DNA from: an uncultured cyanobacterium
GTDB taxonomy: Bacteria > Cyanobacteriota > Cyanobacteriia > PCC-6307 > Cyanobiaceae
Assembly: GCA_903935205.1 (NCBI GenBank)
Contig: CAIZQU010000075.1
Location: forward strand, 17,923-81,922
DNA: 64,000 nt
Reading direction: 5' to 3'
Below the pieces are notes generated by a model, which worked only from the letters and a program-made list of their open reading frames with translations, had not been told where the DNA came from and did no database searches. The translations under genes were made by a program, and so were the position numbers. The stretch's first letter is position 1; each line of letters opens with the position of its first letter. Below, in pieces: positions 10,916 through 19,820 of the stretch.

Positions 10916-11242
10916 ATGAATATCTTCGGCATCGGCCTACCGGAGATGGCGGTGATTGCCGCCATCGGTCTGTTGGTCTTCGGTCCTAAGCGTCTGCCCG
11001 AGCTCGGCAAGACCCTGGGGCGCACTCTCCGTGGGTTCCAGTCGGCGTCCCAGGAATTCGAAAAGGAGTTCCGTTCGGCCATCACCCCCGAACCGGCCTC
11101 CGAGACCGAGATGGTGGCGGCTCAGGTTTTGCCGGCTGCCGATTCCGGGGTTTCGGCGGCGGTGACAACCTCTGATCCCCAGGCCATCGGCGCAACCGCC
11201 GAAACCGTCGATGTCATCAGTGCCGATCAGCCCCAGGGCTGA
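10916..11242 (+). CDS. tatA: Sec-independent (Tat) translocase TatA/TatE-like subunit
   Basis: Pore-forming or TatB-like component of the twin-arginine export system in thylakoid and plasma membranes. Residues 1-20 (MNIFGIGLPEMAVIAAIGLL) form the short span, then VFGPKRLPELGKTLGRTLRGFQ is the diagnostic hinge and amphipathic helix. The acidic/Ala-rich tail (about 50-108) is unstructured. Two tat-type subclasses cannot be separated by eye; the length (108) fits TatA/E or a short TatB. It starts 27 bases after psbH and stops 14 bases before pth. Confidence 0.92.
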   Translation: MNIFGIGLPEMAVIAAIGLLVFGPKRLPELGKTLGRTLRGFQSASQEFEKEFRSAITPEPASETEMVAAQVLPAADSGVSAAVTTSDPQAIGATAETVDVISADQPQG

Positions 11243-11256
11243 GGGTATGGACAGCT

Positions 11257-11871
11257 TTGGATCTTCAGCTTCTCGTCGGCCTGGGTAATCCGGGCGACCG
11301 CTACGCCGGCACCCGCCACAACGTCGGCTTCATGGCTCTGGAACGGCTGGCCTCCGGCGCATCCGCTTCCTTCCAGAACCAGAACCGTCTCCATGGCCTG
11401 ATGGCGGAGGTCGGCAGCGGTTCATCCCGGCTGCGGCTGTTGATGCCCCAGACCTTCATGAACGACAGCGGCCGTTCGATCCGCGCTGCCCTCGACTGGT
11501 ACCGGCTCGATCCGTCTCAGCTGTTGGTGATCGTCGATGACATGGATCTGCCCCTGGGGCGCCTGCGACTGCGGGCCGAGGGCAGCGCCGGTGGTCACAA
11601 CGGCCTGAGAAGCACCATCCAGCACCTGGGCCGCCAGGACTTTCCCCGCTTGCGGATCGGCATCGGTGCCCCGGCCGCCGATCCCGTGGCCCGCCGGGAG
11701 CGCACCGTGGGCCATGTGCTGGGCCGCTTCAGCCCCGCCGAGCGGCCCGTGCTTGAGGCGGTGCTCGACGAGGTGGTGGCCGGCATCGACCTGATCCGCC
11801 GCCAGGGGATCGAGAGGGCCGGCAATCGCCTCAACGGTTTTCGGGTCGCCGCTCCGATCGGTTCCCCATGA
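11257..11871 (+). CDS. pth: Peptidyl-tRNA hydrolase
   Basis: Releases tRNA from peptidyl-tRNA dropped by stalled ribosomes. Conserved blocks: LLVGLGNPGDRYAGTRHNVGFM (catalytic His in TRHNVG), MPQTFMNDSG (about 67-76), DDMDLPLGRLRLRAEGSAGGHNGLRS split over about 93-118 (catalytic Asp and the GGHNGL loop). The best start is TTG at 11257, giving 204 residues; no ATG or GTG lies in frame between it and the tatA stop at 11242. Its stop overlaps the start of the next gene (ATGA at 11868), so the two are translationally coupled. Confidence 0.95.
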   Translation: MDLQLLVGLGNPGDRYAGTRHNVGFMALERLASGASASFQNQNRLHGLMAEVGSGSSRLRLLMPQTFMNDSGRSIRAALDWYRLDPSQLLVIVDDMDLPLGRLRLRAEGSAGGHNGLRSTIQHLGRQDFPRLRIGIGAPAADPVARRERTVGHVLGRFSPAERPVLEAVLDEVVAGIDLIRRQGIERAGNRLNGFRVAAPIGSP

Positions 11872-12125
11872 GTCGGTTGCCCACCACCACCGCCCGGCTG
11901 CGGGTGCTCCACCAGAGCTTCAGCCCGTGCCTGCTGGAAGGGGAGGTGAGCGCCGGAGGCTTCCAGTGGACCTTTCGCTGGTTCTTCGATCGGGGTGAGC
12001 TGCTGGTTGAGCCCTCCCTGGGCCGCGCCCTGATTCAGGATGCCCTGCTGCGCTTCCTGCTCAAGGCCGACTACCAGCTCGAACCCGGCGGCGACTATGC
12101 CTTCACGGTGCGTGCCCGCTTCTGA
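11868..12125 (+). CDS. DUF3146 family protein
   Basis: An 85-residue cyanobacteria-specific protein of unknown function. It resembles DUF3146: TTARLRVLHQSFSPCLLEGEV near the N-terminus, FQWTFRWFFDRGELLVEPS in the middle and a final AFTVRARF. Start overlaps the pth stop by four bases. Its 3' end overlaps by 23 bases the 3' end of the RuvX-like gene on the other strand. Confidence 0.8.
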   Translation: MSRLPTTTARLRVLHQSFSPCLLEGEVSAGGFQWTFRWFFDRGELLVEPSLGRALIQDALLRFLLKADYQLEPGGDYAFTVRARF

Positions 12126-12654
12126 GGCTCGCACGCTCCGGCCCCGCCAGCTGCCGCGGCAGGGTCTGGCTCAGCCAGCGCTCCACCAGGATCTGGGCGA
12201 CCACATCGTCCCAGTCGCGCGGGGGCTGGCGCAGGCCTCGGGGCAGCCATCGCCGCCAGCCCCGGGCCGGTTCGATCCGCCAGTAGCGCTCCCGTGCCGC
12301 CAGGGTGGTATCCCGCTCCTCCACCAGCGCCACCGGCAGCCACGGCTCCAGCTGCTGCTGCCAGCTGCGGTGGCCCGTGCCGTTGCCCAACACCACCAGG
12401 GCCAGGCCCTGCCGCTGCCATTGGCGCAAGGCTTCCAGGGCCTGGGCTGGCGCCAGCACCCGCGCCTCCACGATCCGCCGCCGTTGCGGGTCGGTTTGCA
12501 CCAGGCCGCATTTGCTGCGCCCGGGATCCAGTCCGGCCACGGCTCCGGGCCCGGCGCCAGGGCCCCAGGGCGGGCCACCGGCAGGGCCGGCCCCGGTTGT
12601 GCCGCTACCGGCGGCATTCGGGGGTTGATCGGCGGCGGGAGTGGGCGGCGTCAA
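12103..12654 (-). CDS. RuvX/YqgF-like RNase H-fold protein
   Basis: A 183-residue protein with an RNase H/resolvase fold signature: AVAGLDPGRSKCGLV (about 38-52) is the first acidic strand of YqgF-type nucleases, followed by VLGNGTGHRSW (second strand) and a late WDDVVAQILVERWLS helix with an Asp pair. Known relatives process pre-16S rRNA or are annotated as Holliday junction resolvase-like. The N-terminal ~35 residues are Pro/Gly/Ala-rich. It overlaps the upstream DUF3084 gene by four bases, so the two are co-transcribed. Confidence 0.7.
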   Translation of the reverse strand: MTPPTPAADQPPNAAGSGTTGAGPAGGPPWGPGAGPGAVAGLDPGRSKCGLVQTDPQRRRIVEARVLAPAQALEALRQWQRQGLALVVLGNGTGHRSWQQQLEPWLPVALVEERDTTLAARERYWRIEPARGWRRWLPRGLRQPPRDWDDVVAQILVERWLSQTLPRQLAGPERASLRSGHAP

Positions 12655-13937
12655 CGGCGCCCCCTGCGGCCCTCGCCGCCGGTGCTGCTGCGCAGTTCCA
12701 CCATGATCGGATCGGGGGTATCGGCATTGGCCATCGCCACCGCTTCCAGGTTCACCGCCTGGCCGGGCGGCCGTTCCGCCAGGGTGCGGCTGAGGGCGTT
12801 GAAACTGCTGCCATCCACCTGCAGGCCCTCCGCCAGCGTTCCCTGGCGCTGGGCCTGGGCGAAGGCAGCGGCCAGCAACAGATTCAGCCGGCTGCGGATC
12901 TCCTCAAGGCTGCGCTCCTCCGCTTCCAGGGCGGTGCGTGCCAGCACCTCCCCCTGCCGCACCACCGGCCGGTTGGGCCGCAGATCCGGGAAGGCCACCA
13001 CCCGCCCCTCACCCCGCAGCACATTGGCCGCTGAGCGAATCGTCACCACCCAGGTCTTGCCTGGCTGCAGCATCGTCGCCAGCCGCTCGACATCACTGCG
13101 GGGTACCAGCAGGATCTGGCGATTCGCCGGCTGGCCGGGCAGCAGCAGCTGGAAGGCCACCTGGTTGGCCTGCTGGAGCAGGCCATCGATCACCTCCCTG
13201 GCCTGGGTGCTGCGTTGCATCTTGACCCGCACCGTCGCCAGCGGTTGACCGCTGGCGATCACCACATCGCCACGCCGCAGGGCGATCACGTTGGTTTCGA
13301 GCTGCTTGAGCTCCTCAGCGCCGGCGGCGATCCGCTGCCGCACCCGCCCGAGCTCCTGCTCATTGCGGCGGATCTCCTGATCGCGTCTCCTGACCTCCCG
13401 ACTGAGCCGCCCCCGCTCGGCCTCCAGCTGCAATCGTTGTCGCTGCAGCGGTTGCAGCTCCTGGCGCAGGCTGCTCACCCGGGTCTGGGCCAGGGCCAGC
13501 TCCCGCTGCACCGCCTCCCGCTGGCTGATGGCCTCCTGGCGGCTGCGCAGGGCCAGGCTCCGGCCCTTCTCAGCCTCCTGCACGACCAGGCGGCTGCGGG
13601 TCAGCTCCCGCCGGCTCTCCACCAGCGCCGCCTGGCTCTGCTTCAGGGAGGCCTGGCTCTGGGCCAGGGAGCTGCGGCTGTCCCGCAGTCGGGCCTGGAT
13701 CTGATCCAGCTCGAACAGCCCCACCCGCAGCCGCTCGCTGACCAGCAGCATCAGACCCAGGGAGATCGCGCTGATCAGGGCGCCGGTGAGGGCCGTGATC
13801 ACCACCGCCGTGTCGCGGGGGCGCAGATTGAAGAGGCTGAGGCGTGCCTTGCCGACCCGGCTGCCGAGGCGATCGCCGAGGGTGGCGAGGATGCCGCCGA
13901 GCACCAGCAGCGCCAGGATCAGCAGCCAGCCCGACAC
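12651..13937 (-). CDS. DUF3084 coiled-coil membrane protein
   Basis: A 428-residue cyanobacterial protein of unknown function. It has two N-terminal membrane spans (about 3-22 and 46-68) separated by GDRLGSRVGKARLSLFNLRPRDTAV in two parts, then a long Gln/Arg/Glu-rich coiled coil (about 75-215) and a globular C-terminal half, as in DUF3084 proteins. The conserved block KARLSLFNLRPRDTAVV is present. Downstream of ntcA on the same strand and four bases overlapped with the RuvX-like gene. Confidence 0.85.
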   Translation of the reverse strand: MSGWLLILALLVLGGILATLGDRLGSRVGKARLSLFNLRPRDTAVVITALTGALISAISLGLMLLVSERLRVGLFELDQIQARLRDSRSSLAQSQASLKQSQAALVESRRELTRSRLVVQEAEKGRSLALRSRQEAISQREAVQRELALAQTRVSSLRQELQPLQRQRLQLEAERGRLSREVRRRDQEIRRNEQELGRVRQRIAAGAEELKQLETNVIALRRGDVVIASGQPLATVRVKMQRSTQAREVIDGLLQQANQVAFQLLLPGQPANRQILLVPRSDVERLATMLQPGKTWVVTIRSAANVLRGEGRVVAFPDLRPNRPVVRQGEVLARTALEAEERSLEEIRSRLNLLLAAAFAQAQRQGTLAEGLQVDGSSFNALSRTLAERPPGQAVNLEAVAMANADTPDPIMVELRSSTGGEGRRGRR

Positions 13938-13992
13938 ACCACGCTCCAGCTGCCCCCAGTATCCCCGAGCCCCATGGCCCGGGGACTGGCGA

Positions 13993-14736
13993 TCAGCTGA
14001 ACCGCTTGGCCAACGCCACCGGATCGAAGACCGTGATCTTCTTGCGGTCGATCTGCACCAGTCCCTCGTTGCGCAGATCGCCGAGCAGACGGGTGATCGT
14101 CACCCGGGTGGAGCCGATCGCTTCGGCGATGGCCTGATGGGAGAGGCGCAGGTCGATGGTGATGCCCTCGTTGCTGGGCACGCCGAAATCGCGGCAGAGC
14201 ACGAGCAGGAAGCTCACCAGGCGCGAGCTCATGTCGCGGTGGGTGAGGGTTTCGATCATCGTCTCGGTCTGCAGGATGCGGGAGGAGAGGCCCTGCAACA
14301 GCAGCAGTCCAACGCTGGCATCCTGCTCGATCGCCCGTCGCACCGACGTGGCCGGCGCCGTGATCATCTCGACCCGGGTGAAAGCGATGGCGTGATAGAA
14401 GCGATCGGAACGCTGGCCGGTGAGCAGCGAGAGCACGCCGAACAGGCTGTTTTCCCGCAGCAGGGCGACCGTGATCTCCTCGCCCGATTCGTACACCCGC
14501 GACAGCCGCACGGCCCCGCGCCGCAGCAGGTAAACACGCTCGGCCGGATCACCGGGGAAGAAGATCGTCTTGCTGCGCTCGATCGTTTCGACACTGCTGC
14601 CGGCCAGGCTCCTGATCACCTCGAGCAGGGTCGGGGTGGCGCCGGCTGCGCCGCCGAGGCCCGTGCCGGCAGGGGACACCCCGGGGGAGGCGGGGGGGCT
14701 CGCGTAGCGGCTGAACCCGCGCGTGGCTCCAACCAT
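13993..14736 (-). CDS. ntcA: Global nitrogen regulator NtcA
   Basis: CRP-family activator that responds to 2-oxoglutarate and switches on nitrogen-assimilation genes under nitrogen limitation. 247 residues: a low-complexity leader of about 35, the effector domain ([39 protein letters not shown]), the dimer helix ([19 protein letters not shown]) and a C-terminal winged helix with [20 protein letters not shown], which is essentially invariant in NtcA. The leader is longer than in most NtcA proteins and the true start may be internal. It follows rph by 95 bases on the same strand. Confidence 0.97.
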   Translation of the reverse strand: MVGATRGFSRYASPPASPGVSPAGTGLGGAAGATPTLLEVIRSLAGSSVETIERSKTIFFPGDPAERVYLLRRGAVRLSRVYESGEEITVALLRENSLFGVLSLLTGQRSDRFYHAIAFTRVEMITAPATSVRRAIEQDASVGLLLLQGLSSRILQTETMIETLTHRDMSSRLVSFLLVLCRDFGVPSNEGITIDLRLSHQAIAEAIGSTRVTITRLLGDLRNEGLVQIDRKKITVFDPVALAKRFS

Positions 14737-14831
14737 GGGGTGGGAAGGGGATTTGGTTCAGGACGCTACGAATCGCGCCCCTCCTCTCCTGTAGCGGATC
14801 ACACCATGCCGCATGGACATGGTGGGATCGG

Positions 14832-15644
14832 TCACGTCCCGAAGCCCCCCGGCCCGCCCTCGGCGCCCTCCGATCCGGCCCCGGCCGCCGCGTCGTGCAC
14901 CATGGCGAGCGCGGCCAGGGCCTGGCGTTGGGCCTGCTGCAGCTCGGCGATTCCCGCCTCGGCCAGATCGAGCAGGCTGTGCAGCTGCTGCCGGGAGAAG
15001 GGAGCTCCTTCGGCCGTGCCCTGGATCTCCAGCAGCTGGGCGTCGCCATCGCCCACCACGTTCAGATCGACCGCGGCCCGGCTGTCTTCGCTGTAGTCCA
15101 GATCGAGCAGGGCCCGATCTCCAACCAGCCCCACCGAGACCGCGGCCACCTGTCGCCGCAGCGGCGAAACGCTGAGCACCCCGCGGCTCTGCAGCCGCTG
15201 CAGGGCCACCGCCAGGGCCAGCCAGGACCCCGTCACCGCCGCCGTGCGGGTGCCGGCGTCGGCCTGGAGCACATCGCAGTCCACCAGCAGGGAGCGCTCG
15301 CCCAGGGCACCCAGGTCGAGGCAGGCCCGCAGGCTGCGGCCGATCAGACGCTGGATCTCCTGGGTCCGTCCGGAGAGTTTGAGCAGTTCCCGCGGCTGCC
15401 GCTCCGGCGTGGAGGCCGGCAGCAGCCGGTAGTCGGCGCTGAGCCAGCCCTGGCCCGATCCGCGGCGCCAGCGGGGCACCTCCTCCTCCAGGCAGACGCT
15501 GCACAGCACCCGGGTGCGGCCCGCCGCGATCGTCACCGAGGCCAGGGCGAAGCCCATCGGATCCCAGTCGAAGCGCACCGGTCGCAGGGCATCGGCGTCG
15601 CGGCCGTCGCGGCGCGACCCTGCGAAGGGGACGGGATTCGCCAT
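14832..15644 (-). CDS. rph: Ribonuclease PH
   Basis: Phosphate-dependent 3'-5' exoribonuclease that trims tRNA 3' ends. Typical blocks: RPVRFDWDPMGFALASV, TRVLCSVCLEEEVPRW, WLSADYRLLPAST, RTQEIQRLIGRSLRA (phosphate site), VDCDVLQADAGTRTAAVTG and DLDYSEDSRAAVDLNVV. The ATG at 15642-15644 (MANPVPFAGSRRDGRDAD) gives 270 residues; the normal length is about 240, and the excess is an Ala/Gly-rich C-terminal tail. Divergent from the CobO-like gene, with 306 bases between. Confidence 0.95.
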   Translation of the reverse strand: MANPVPFAGSRRDGRDADALRPVRFDWDPMGFALASVTIAAGRTRVLCSVCLEEEVPRWRRGSGQGWLSADYRLLPASTPERQPRELLKLSGRTQEIQRLIGRSLRACLDLGALGERSLLVDCDVLQADAGTRTAAVTGSWLALAVALQRLQSRGVLSVSPLRRQVAAVSVGLVGDRALLDLDYSEDSRAAVDLNVVGDGDAQLLEIQGTAEGAPFSRQQLHSLLDLAEAGIAELQQAQRQALAALAMVHDAAAGAGSEGAEGGPGGFGT

Positions 15645-15950
15645 GCGCTGTCGGTCGGAACGGGAGGAGCCGTCCCCCAGCGTGCCCCATGGCCGGCGGA
15701 TCCCTGTCGCCGGCGCCGCTCCCGGCCCAACCACTACCGATGGTGTGTGGTGCTTGCTGGCCCCGCTACATTCAGCAGGCGGGGGTGCGGAGCTGCTCCG
15801 GCCATCCCTCGCCCCATCCCCCGCTTCCCGCTCCGCCGCTGCCACGGCCACCCCGTGGTCGTCGTCCTGGGACCCGCGGTCGAGGGGGATGGCGGACCCG
15901 GTTCCGCGCCGGCCTCCGGCTTCCCCCACAGCGCTGCACCACCGCCGTCC
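15645..15950. promoter_or_regulatory. Divergent intergenic region rph / CobO-like gene
   Basis: 306 bases separate the two divergent starts and should carry both promoters. I see no convincing sigma-70 pair or NtcA site by eye; open frames across it encode only Pro/Ala/Arg-rich sequence. Confidence 0.35.
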
Positions 15951-16556
15951 ATGACCCTCAGCCTTGCCGATCTGGCCAAGCCCTCCCCCAGCGCGATGGC
16001 CGAGCCCCGGGGCGAAGCGGCTTCGCTGCGCTCGTCCCCGTCGCTTCGGCTGGTGCCGCGGCCTGAGGGTTTGCTGCAGATCCACACCGCCCCCTTCCGC
16101 GGCAGCGTGGCGGCGGTATTCAGCCAGGCCCTGCGCAGCGCCGGCCTCGGCAGTCGGGTGCTGATCAGCCAGTTCCTCAAGGGGGGCGTCGAGCAGGGGG
16201 TGGAGGGTTCCCTCTGGCTCTGCGGCCGTCTGCAGTGGCTGCGGCCTGCCACCCCCCATTGCCTCGACCGTCCCGCCGCCTGCCATGCCGCCTCCGGCAG
16301 CGCTGAGGATCCCCTTGAGGCGGTGCGGGCGGTCTGGTCGTACAGCCGGGAGCAGCTGCTCTCCGGTGCCGTCGATCTGATGGTGCTCGATGAGCTGGGG
16401 CTGGCCGTCGAGCTGGGCTACCTCACGGCCAACGATGTCACCGACACCCTGGAGCGGCGGCCGCTGCACTTGGATGTCATCCTGACGGGCCCCTCCATGC
16501 CGCCGGCCCTGATCGCCATGGCTGATCAGATCACCCAATTGCGCCGCGCCCCTTAG
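15951..16556 (+). CDS. CobO/BtuR-like P-loop family protein lacking a canonical Walker A
   Basis: A 201-residue protein resembling ATP:corrinoid adenosyltransferases of the CobO type. After a variable N-terminus (1-40) come LRSAGLGSRVLISQFLKGG (the VxxxQFLKG strand), a helix ending in EAVRAVWSYSREQLLSG, then DLMVLDELGLAVELGYL (Walker B-like, common to CobO) and HLDVILTGPSMPPALIAMAD. Where CobO has GNGKGKTT, this protein reads TAPFRGSVAAVF, with no Lys-Thr pair. It may therefore be a non-catalytic or differently acting paralogue. dcd begins two bases after its stop, so they share a transcript. Confidence 0.75.
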   Translation: MTLSLADLAKPSPSAMAEPRGEAASLRSSPSLRLVPRPEGLLQIHTAPFRGSVAAVFSQALRSAGLGSRVLISQFLKGGVEQGVEGSLWLCGRLQWLRPATPHCLDRPAACHAASGSAEDPLEAVRAVWSYSREQLLSGAVDLMVLDELGLAVELGYLTANDVTDTLERRPLHLDVILTGPSMPPALIAMADQITQLRRAP

Positions 16557-16558
16557 CG

Positions 16559-17152
16559 ATGCTCAAGAACGACCGCTGGATTCGGCAGCAGGCCGAAGCC
16601 GGCATGATCGAGCCGTTCCAGGCCAGCCTGGTGCGCCACCTGGAACCGGACACCGCCAGCCAGCCGGTGCTGAGCTTCGGATGTTCCTCCTATGGCTACG
16701 ACCTGAGGCTGTCGGCCCGCGAATTTCTGATCTTCCGCCATGTGCCCGGCACGGTGATGAATCCGAAGCGGTTCAATCCGGCCAATCTCGAACCGGCTCC
16801 GCTGCATCGCGATGACGACGGCGCTTACTTCATCCTGCCGGCCCATTCCTATGGCCTGGGTGTGGCGCTCGAGAGGTTGAGGGTGCCGGCCAATATCACC
16901 GTGATCTGCCTCGGCAAGAGCACCTATGCCCGCCTGGGGATCATTGTCAACACCACCCCGGCCGAAGCCAGCTGGGAGGGCCACCTCACCCTTGAATTCA
17001 GCAATTCCTCCGGCGCCGACTGCCGTATCTATGCCGAAGAAGGCATCTGTCAGCTGCTCTTCTTTGAGGGTGATCCCTGCGACACCACCTATCAGGATCG
17101 GGCTGGGAAATACCAGCACCAGCCCGAGCGCGTCACCCTCGCCAGGATCTGA
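16559..17152 (+). CDS. dcd: dCTP deaminase
   Basis: Converts dCTP to dUTP, the precursor route to dTMP. 197 residues, the normal size for the trimeric enzyme. It begins MLKNDRWIRQQAEAGMIEPF; later blocks are LSFGCSSYGYDLRLS, CLGKSTYARLGIIVNTTPAE (Ser-Arg and catalytic Glu region) and WEGHLTLEFSNSS. The enzyme makes dUMP precursor for the thymidylate synthase gene lying convergently next to it, so this small cluster serves dTTP supply. Confidence 0.96.
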   Translation: MLKNDRWIRQQAEAGMIEPFQASLVRHLEPDTASQPVLSFGCSSYGYDLRLSAREFLIFRHVPGTVMNPKRFNPANLEPAPLHRDDDGAYFILPAHSYGLGVALERLRVPANITVICLGKSTYARLGIIVNTTPAEASWEGHLTLEFSNSSGADCRIYAEEGICQLLFFEGDPCDTTYQDRAGKYQHQPERVTLARI

Positions 17153-17237
17153 GCCGTTTCTGGCCGGAATGGCTCTGAAACCACGGCCATACCCCTTGCC
17201 GATCGGCCTGGATCCCTGATTCAGCCGATCCCAGGTT

Positions 17238-17963
17238 TCAGGGCGCCAGCCGTGCGCGATGCAGCCGGCTCTTCTCGTACCAGGCGGCGAATTCCGGGGC
17301 CCAGGCCTGGAGGTGGGGCCAGAGCAGGTCGCAGAGTTCGCGGATCTCCTGCTGGGCGTCGAGCTTGGCGCGCAGGTCGAGGAAATGGAGCAGGGCCCGC
17401 AGGCTGAAACTGACGATGAAGTGCTGGCGGTAATCGAAGGGCAGGATGCCGCGGGCGTGTTCCTCCGCAAAGCCGGCCGCCAGCAGGTCGCGATAGCGTT
17501 CCGCAGCCGTCTGGCACAGGGCCAGGTCGGCGGCGCGTTGGCAGGCGGTGTAGCGATAGCGCTTGCCCTGGCGGTCGCTGTAGTCGCCCTCGGGCCTCAG
17601 GTAGAAGACCTCCTCGAGTTCGATCTCGCCGTTCGCCGCCTTGCAGATGCGGTCTCCGGTGTAGCGCATCGATTGCACATCGAAACTCACACCCACCCGA
17701 TGGGTGCGAGCCTGTTGCATCACCGAATGGGGAAACCAACCCACATTGAGCACGATCTGGGCATGTTCCAGCGGCCCATAGTGGCCGCGTTCGCCGGCCA
17801 GCAGCCGTTTGATGCAGATCTCACCGGCCCGCCGTTCATCGGGCCAGCTGTCCCGGTCCGCGGCCACGAAGCCCTCGCTGTAGTCCTGGTGCATGCCCGC
17901 ATACACGCACTGCTGCGGGTTGGGTGTGGCGGCGATCAGGGCGACCCGGAAGCGGGGATCCAT
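17238..17963 (-). CDS. thyX: FAD-dependent thymidylate synthase ThyX
   Basis: Methylates dUMP to dTMP using methylenetetrahydrofolate and reduced FAD. 241 residues. The signature lies at about 86-102: QQARTHRVGVSFDVQSMRYT, a form of the RHRxxS family motif. GHYGPLEHAQIVLNVGWFPHS precedes it in two parts, and SLRALLHFLDLRAKLDAQ (substrate-binding region) follows at about 190-207. No thyA is seen here. Convergent with dcd, which feeds the same pathway. Confidence 0.95.
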   Translation of the reverse strand: MDPRFRVALIAATPNPQQCVYAGMHQDYSEGFVAADRDSWPDERRAGEICIKRLLAGERGHYGPLEHAQIVLNVGWFPHSVMQQARTHRVGVSFDVQSMRYTGDRICKAANGEIELEEVFYLRPEGDYSDRQGKRYRYTACQRAADLALCQTAAERYRDLLAAGFAEEHARGILPFDYRQHFIVSFSLRALLHFLDLRAKLDAQQEIRELCDLLWPHLQAWAPEFAAWYEKSRLHRARLAP

Positions 17964-18005
17964 GGGCGGGGTCGGGGGGGGAGACGGGGGCTATGGGCGG
18001 GGCCC

Positions 18006-18578
18006 TCAGCCATGGCTGCGGGGGGAGATGGGGGCCTCGGCCGGGGCGACAGCAGCCGTCGCCAGATCGCTGCTGGCCCCCACACCGGCGAGCATGGGCA
18101 GGGGTTGATCCTCCAGCAGGGCTGTGGTGAGGGTCTGGAGCTCCTCGGGCCGCCGGGCCCCGATGGAACGGCCGACGGCTTCGCCGCTGGCGTTGAAGAA
18201 CTCCAGCTGGGGGATGCCGTTCACGGCGTAACGCTCCAGCTGCGGTTGCCAGCGGGGGTTGTCCACATTCAGCAACACCACGTCCAGGGCGCCGCGGTGC
18301 TGGCGCTCCAGGGCCTCCATCGCCGGCGCCATCGTCCGGCAGGCTTCACACCAGTCGGCGTAGAACTCCACCAGGGTGGGCCGGCCATCGCTCAGGGCCG
18401 TGTCCAGCTCGGGCGATTGGCGGGCCAGCCGCTCCAGGGGGGCAGCGGGGTGCAGGCCTCCGCGCAGGCCGACCAACAACAGGGCCAGCACTCCAGCCAC
18501 CAGGCCCAGCAGGAGGCGCTCCAGACGGCCCTGGGGCTGGCCGCTGCTCGGGGGGAGGGGATCCGGGGTGGCACCCAT
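18006..18578 (-). CDS. TxlA-like membrane-anchored thioredoxin
   Basis: A 190-residue thioredoxin-fold protein with one N-terminal membrane span (about 20-40, LERLLLGLVAGVLALLLVGL) and the active site FYADWCEACRTMAP at about 72-85, followed by the cis-proline loop NGIPQLEFF. This is the layout of cyanobacterial TxlA/HCF164, which delivers electrons to lumenal or periplasmic cytochrome-maturation and PSII proteins. The ATG at 18576-18578 is preferred; the frame is open upstream to 18779 but overlaps the divergent ferredoxin gene. The C-terminal 30 residues are Ala/Pro-rich. Confidence 0.88.
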   Translation of the reverse strand: MGATPDPLPPSSGQPQGRLERLLLGLVAGVLALLLVGLRGGLHPAAPLERLARQSPELDTALSDGRPTLVEFYADWCEACRTMAPAMEALERQHRGALDVVLLNVDNPRWQPQLERYAVNGIPQLEFFNASGEAVGRSIGARRPEELQTLTTALLEDQPLPMLAGVGASSDLATAAVAPAEAPISPRSHG

Positions 18579-18734
18579 CGCTGTCGCGTCGGCCAGGAAG
18601 CTGCGCTGCACTCTGGCAGCAACGCCGTCGCCGTGGTGGGCGGGCTTCCGGCTGGGTTGGCGACCCGCTTCCAGCCGGGTGGCCAGGACCGCTACGGGCA
18701 GCGTTGCTAAGGTCCGGCCAGCGGGCCGCTCCCG

Positions 18735-19160
18735 GTGAAACGGCGCCTCACCCTCCACTTTCCCCGCGAGGCGGTGCATCAGCCGATCACCTACCGGCTG
18801 GCCGTCGATTTTGATGTGGCCGCCAAGATTCTGCGTGCCCAGGTCGCGCCCAACCAGGTGGGCACCATGGTGGTGGAACTCTCCGGCGACATCGATGAAC
18901 TCGATGCGGCCGAATCCTGGCTTGAGCTCCAGGGCCTCGGCATCAACCGTGCCCTCGGCGAGATCCGCATCGATTCCGACCGCTGTGTCGACTGCGGCAT
19001 CTGCTCCAGCGTCTGCCCCAGCGGTGCCCTCCGCTTTGATCCGGCTGAGCAGCGCCTTCGCTTCGAGTCCCCCCGCTGCCTGGTCTGCGAGCAGTGCATC
19101 CCCAGCTGCCCCCTCGATGCCATCGCCCTGCTGCTCGATCCTGAGCCGGTGCTGCGATGA
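18735..19160 (+). CDS. NIL-domain 4Fe-4S ferredoxin
   Basis: A 141-residue protein made of an N-terminal NIL domain (about 1-75, a ligand-binding module also found in methionine transporter ATPases) and a two-cluster ferredoxin with CVDCGICSSVCPSGAL (about 84-99) and CLVCEQCIPSCPLDAI (about 115-130). Related proteins are found next to sulfur or methionine genes, but no such gene lies here. GTG start at 18735. Its stop overlaps the next start (ATGA at 19157), so it is coupled to the membrane protein that follows. Confidence 0.9.
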   Translation: MKRRLTLHFPREAVHQPITYRLAVDFDVAAKILRAQVAPNQVGTMVVELSGDIDELDAAESWLELQGLGINRALGEIRIDSDRCVDCGICSSVCPSGALRFDPAEQRLRFESPRCLVCEQCIPSCPLDAIALLLDPEPVLR

Positions 19161-19792
19161 GAGCCCTGGCTGGCCTGCTGCTGCCTTTGCGGGCGCCGAT
19201 GCTGCTGATCCTGCTGGCGGTGAGCACCTACCTGGGCCTCCACTGGACCCAGCCGCTCCAACCCGTCGAGGCGACGTCGCCCCTGCGCACCCTGATCTGG
19301 TCAGCGGAATGCGCCCAGGCCCTGGTGGTGGTGATGGTGTGCTGCATGCCCGATCTGCTGCTGCGCCGGTTCACCGCCCTGCTGGCCACCAGCCGGGTGA
19401 TCACGCTGGTGGCCACCCTCCTGCTGGTGACGGTCGGCGGTCTCTACCTGCTGCACCTCGAGGCGCTCTCCAACGTGTTGATCCTCGGCTCGGCGGTGTT
19501 GTTGGCCCGGCTCGATCTGGCCAGGATCCGCATCGCCCCCGCTCCTCCCCTGCTGGCGGCGCTGCTGGCGCTGCTGGTGCTGGGTGGCGCCGGGCTGGGC
19601 CACTGGCTCAGCCTCCGCGGAGCCCCGTCGATCCTGCCCCTGGTGCCCCGCTCCCCCGAGGCTGTTACGCCGCCGCCCCCATCCCGTCAGGATCGGCGCT
19701 CAGCAGTTCCGGCCCGGGCCCGGCCCGGCGGCCAGCCCCCCTGGAGAGCGCCCCTGTTCGGGCGGGTCCGCGAGCCGGCCCGTAGCCCTTGA
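19157..19792 (+). CDS. Hypothetical multi-span membrane protein
   Basis: I do not recognise a family. 211 residues with four clear hydrophobic spans at about 8-26, 48-66, 78-104 and 130-152, and a Pro/Arg-rich cytoplasmic-type tail. The translated start overlaps the NIL ferredoxin by four bases, so the two are probably made together and may work together at a membrane. Loops hold a Cys pair (VVMVCCMPDLLL) and charged residues such as ATSRVI. No signal peptide beyond the first span. Confidence 0.65.
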   Translation: MRALAGLLLPLRAPMLLILLAVSTYLGLHWTQPLQPVEATSPLRTLIWSAECAQALVVVMVCCMPDLLLRRFTALLATSRVITLVATLLLVTVGGLYLLHLEALSNVLILGSAVLLARLDLARIRIAPAPPLLAALLALLVLGGAGLGHWLSLRGAPSILPLVPRSPEAVTPPPPSRQDRRSAVPARARPGGQPPWRAPLFGRVREPARSP

Positions 19793-19820
19793 GCCCCGGG
19801 CGGCCTGCCCATGGCTCCCC

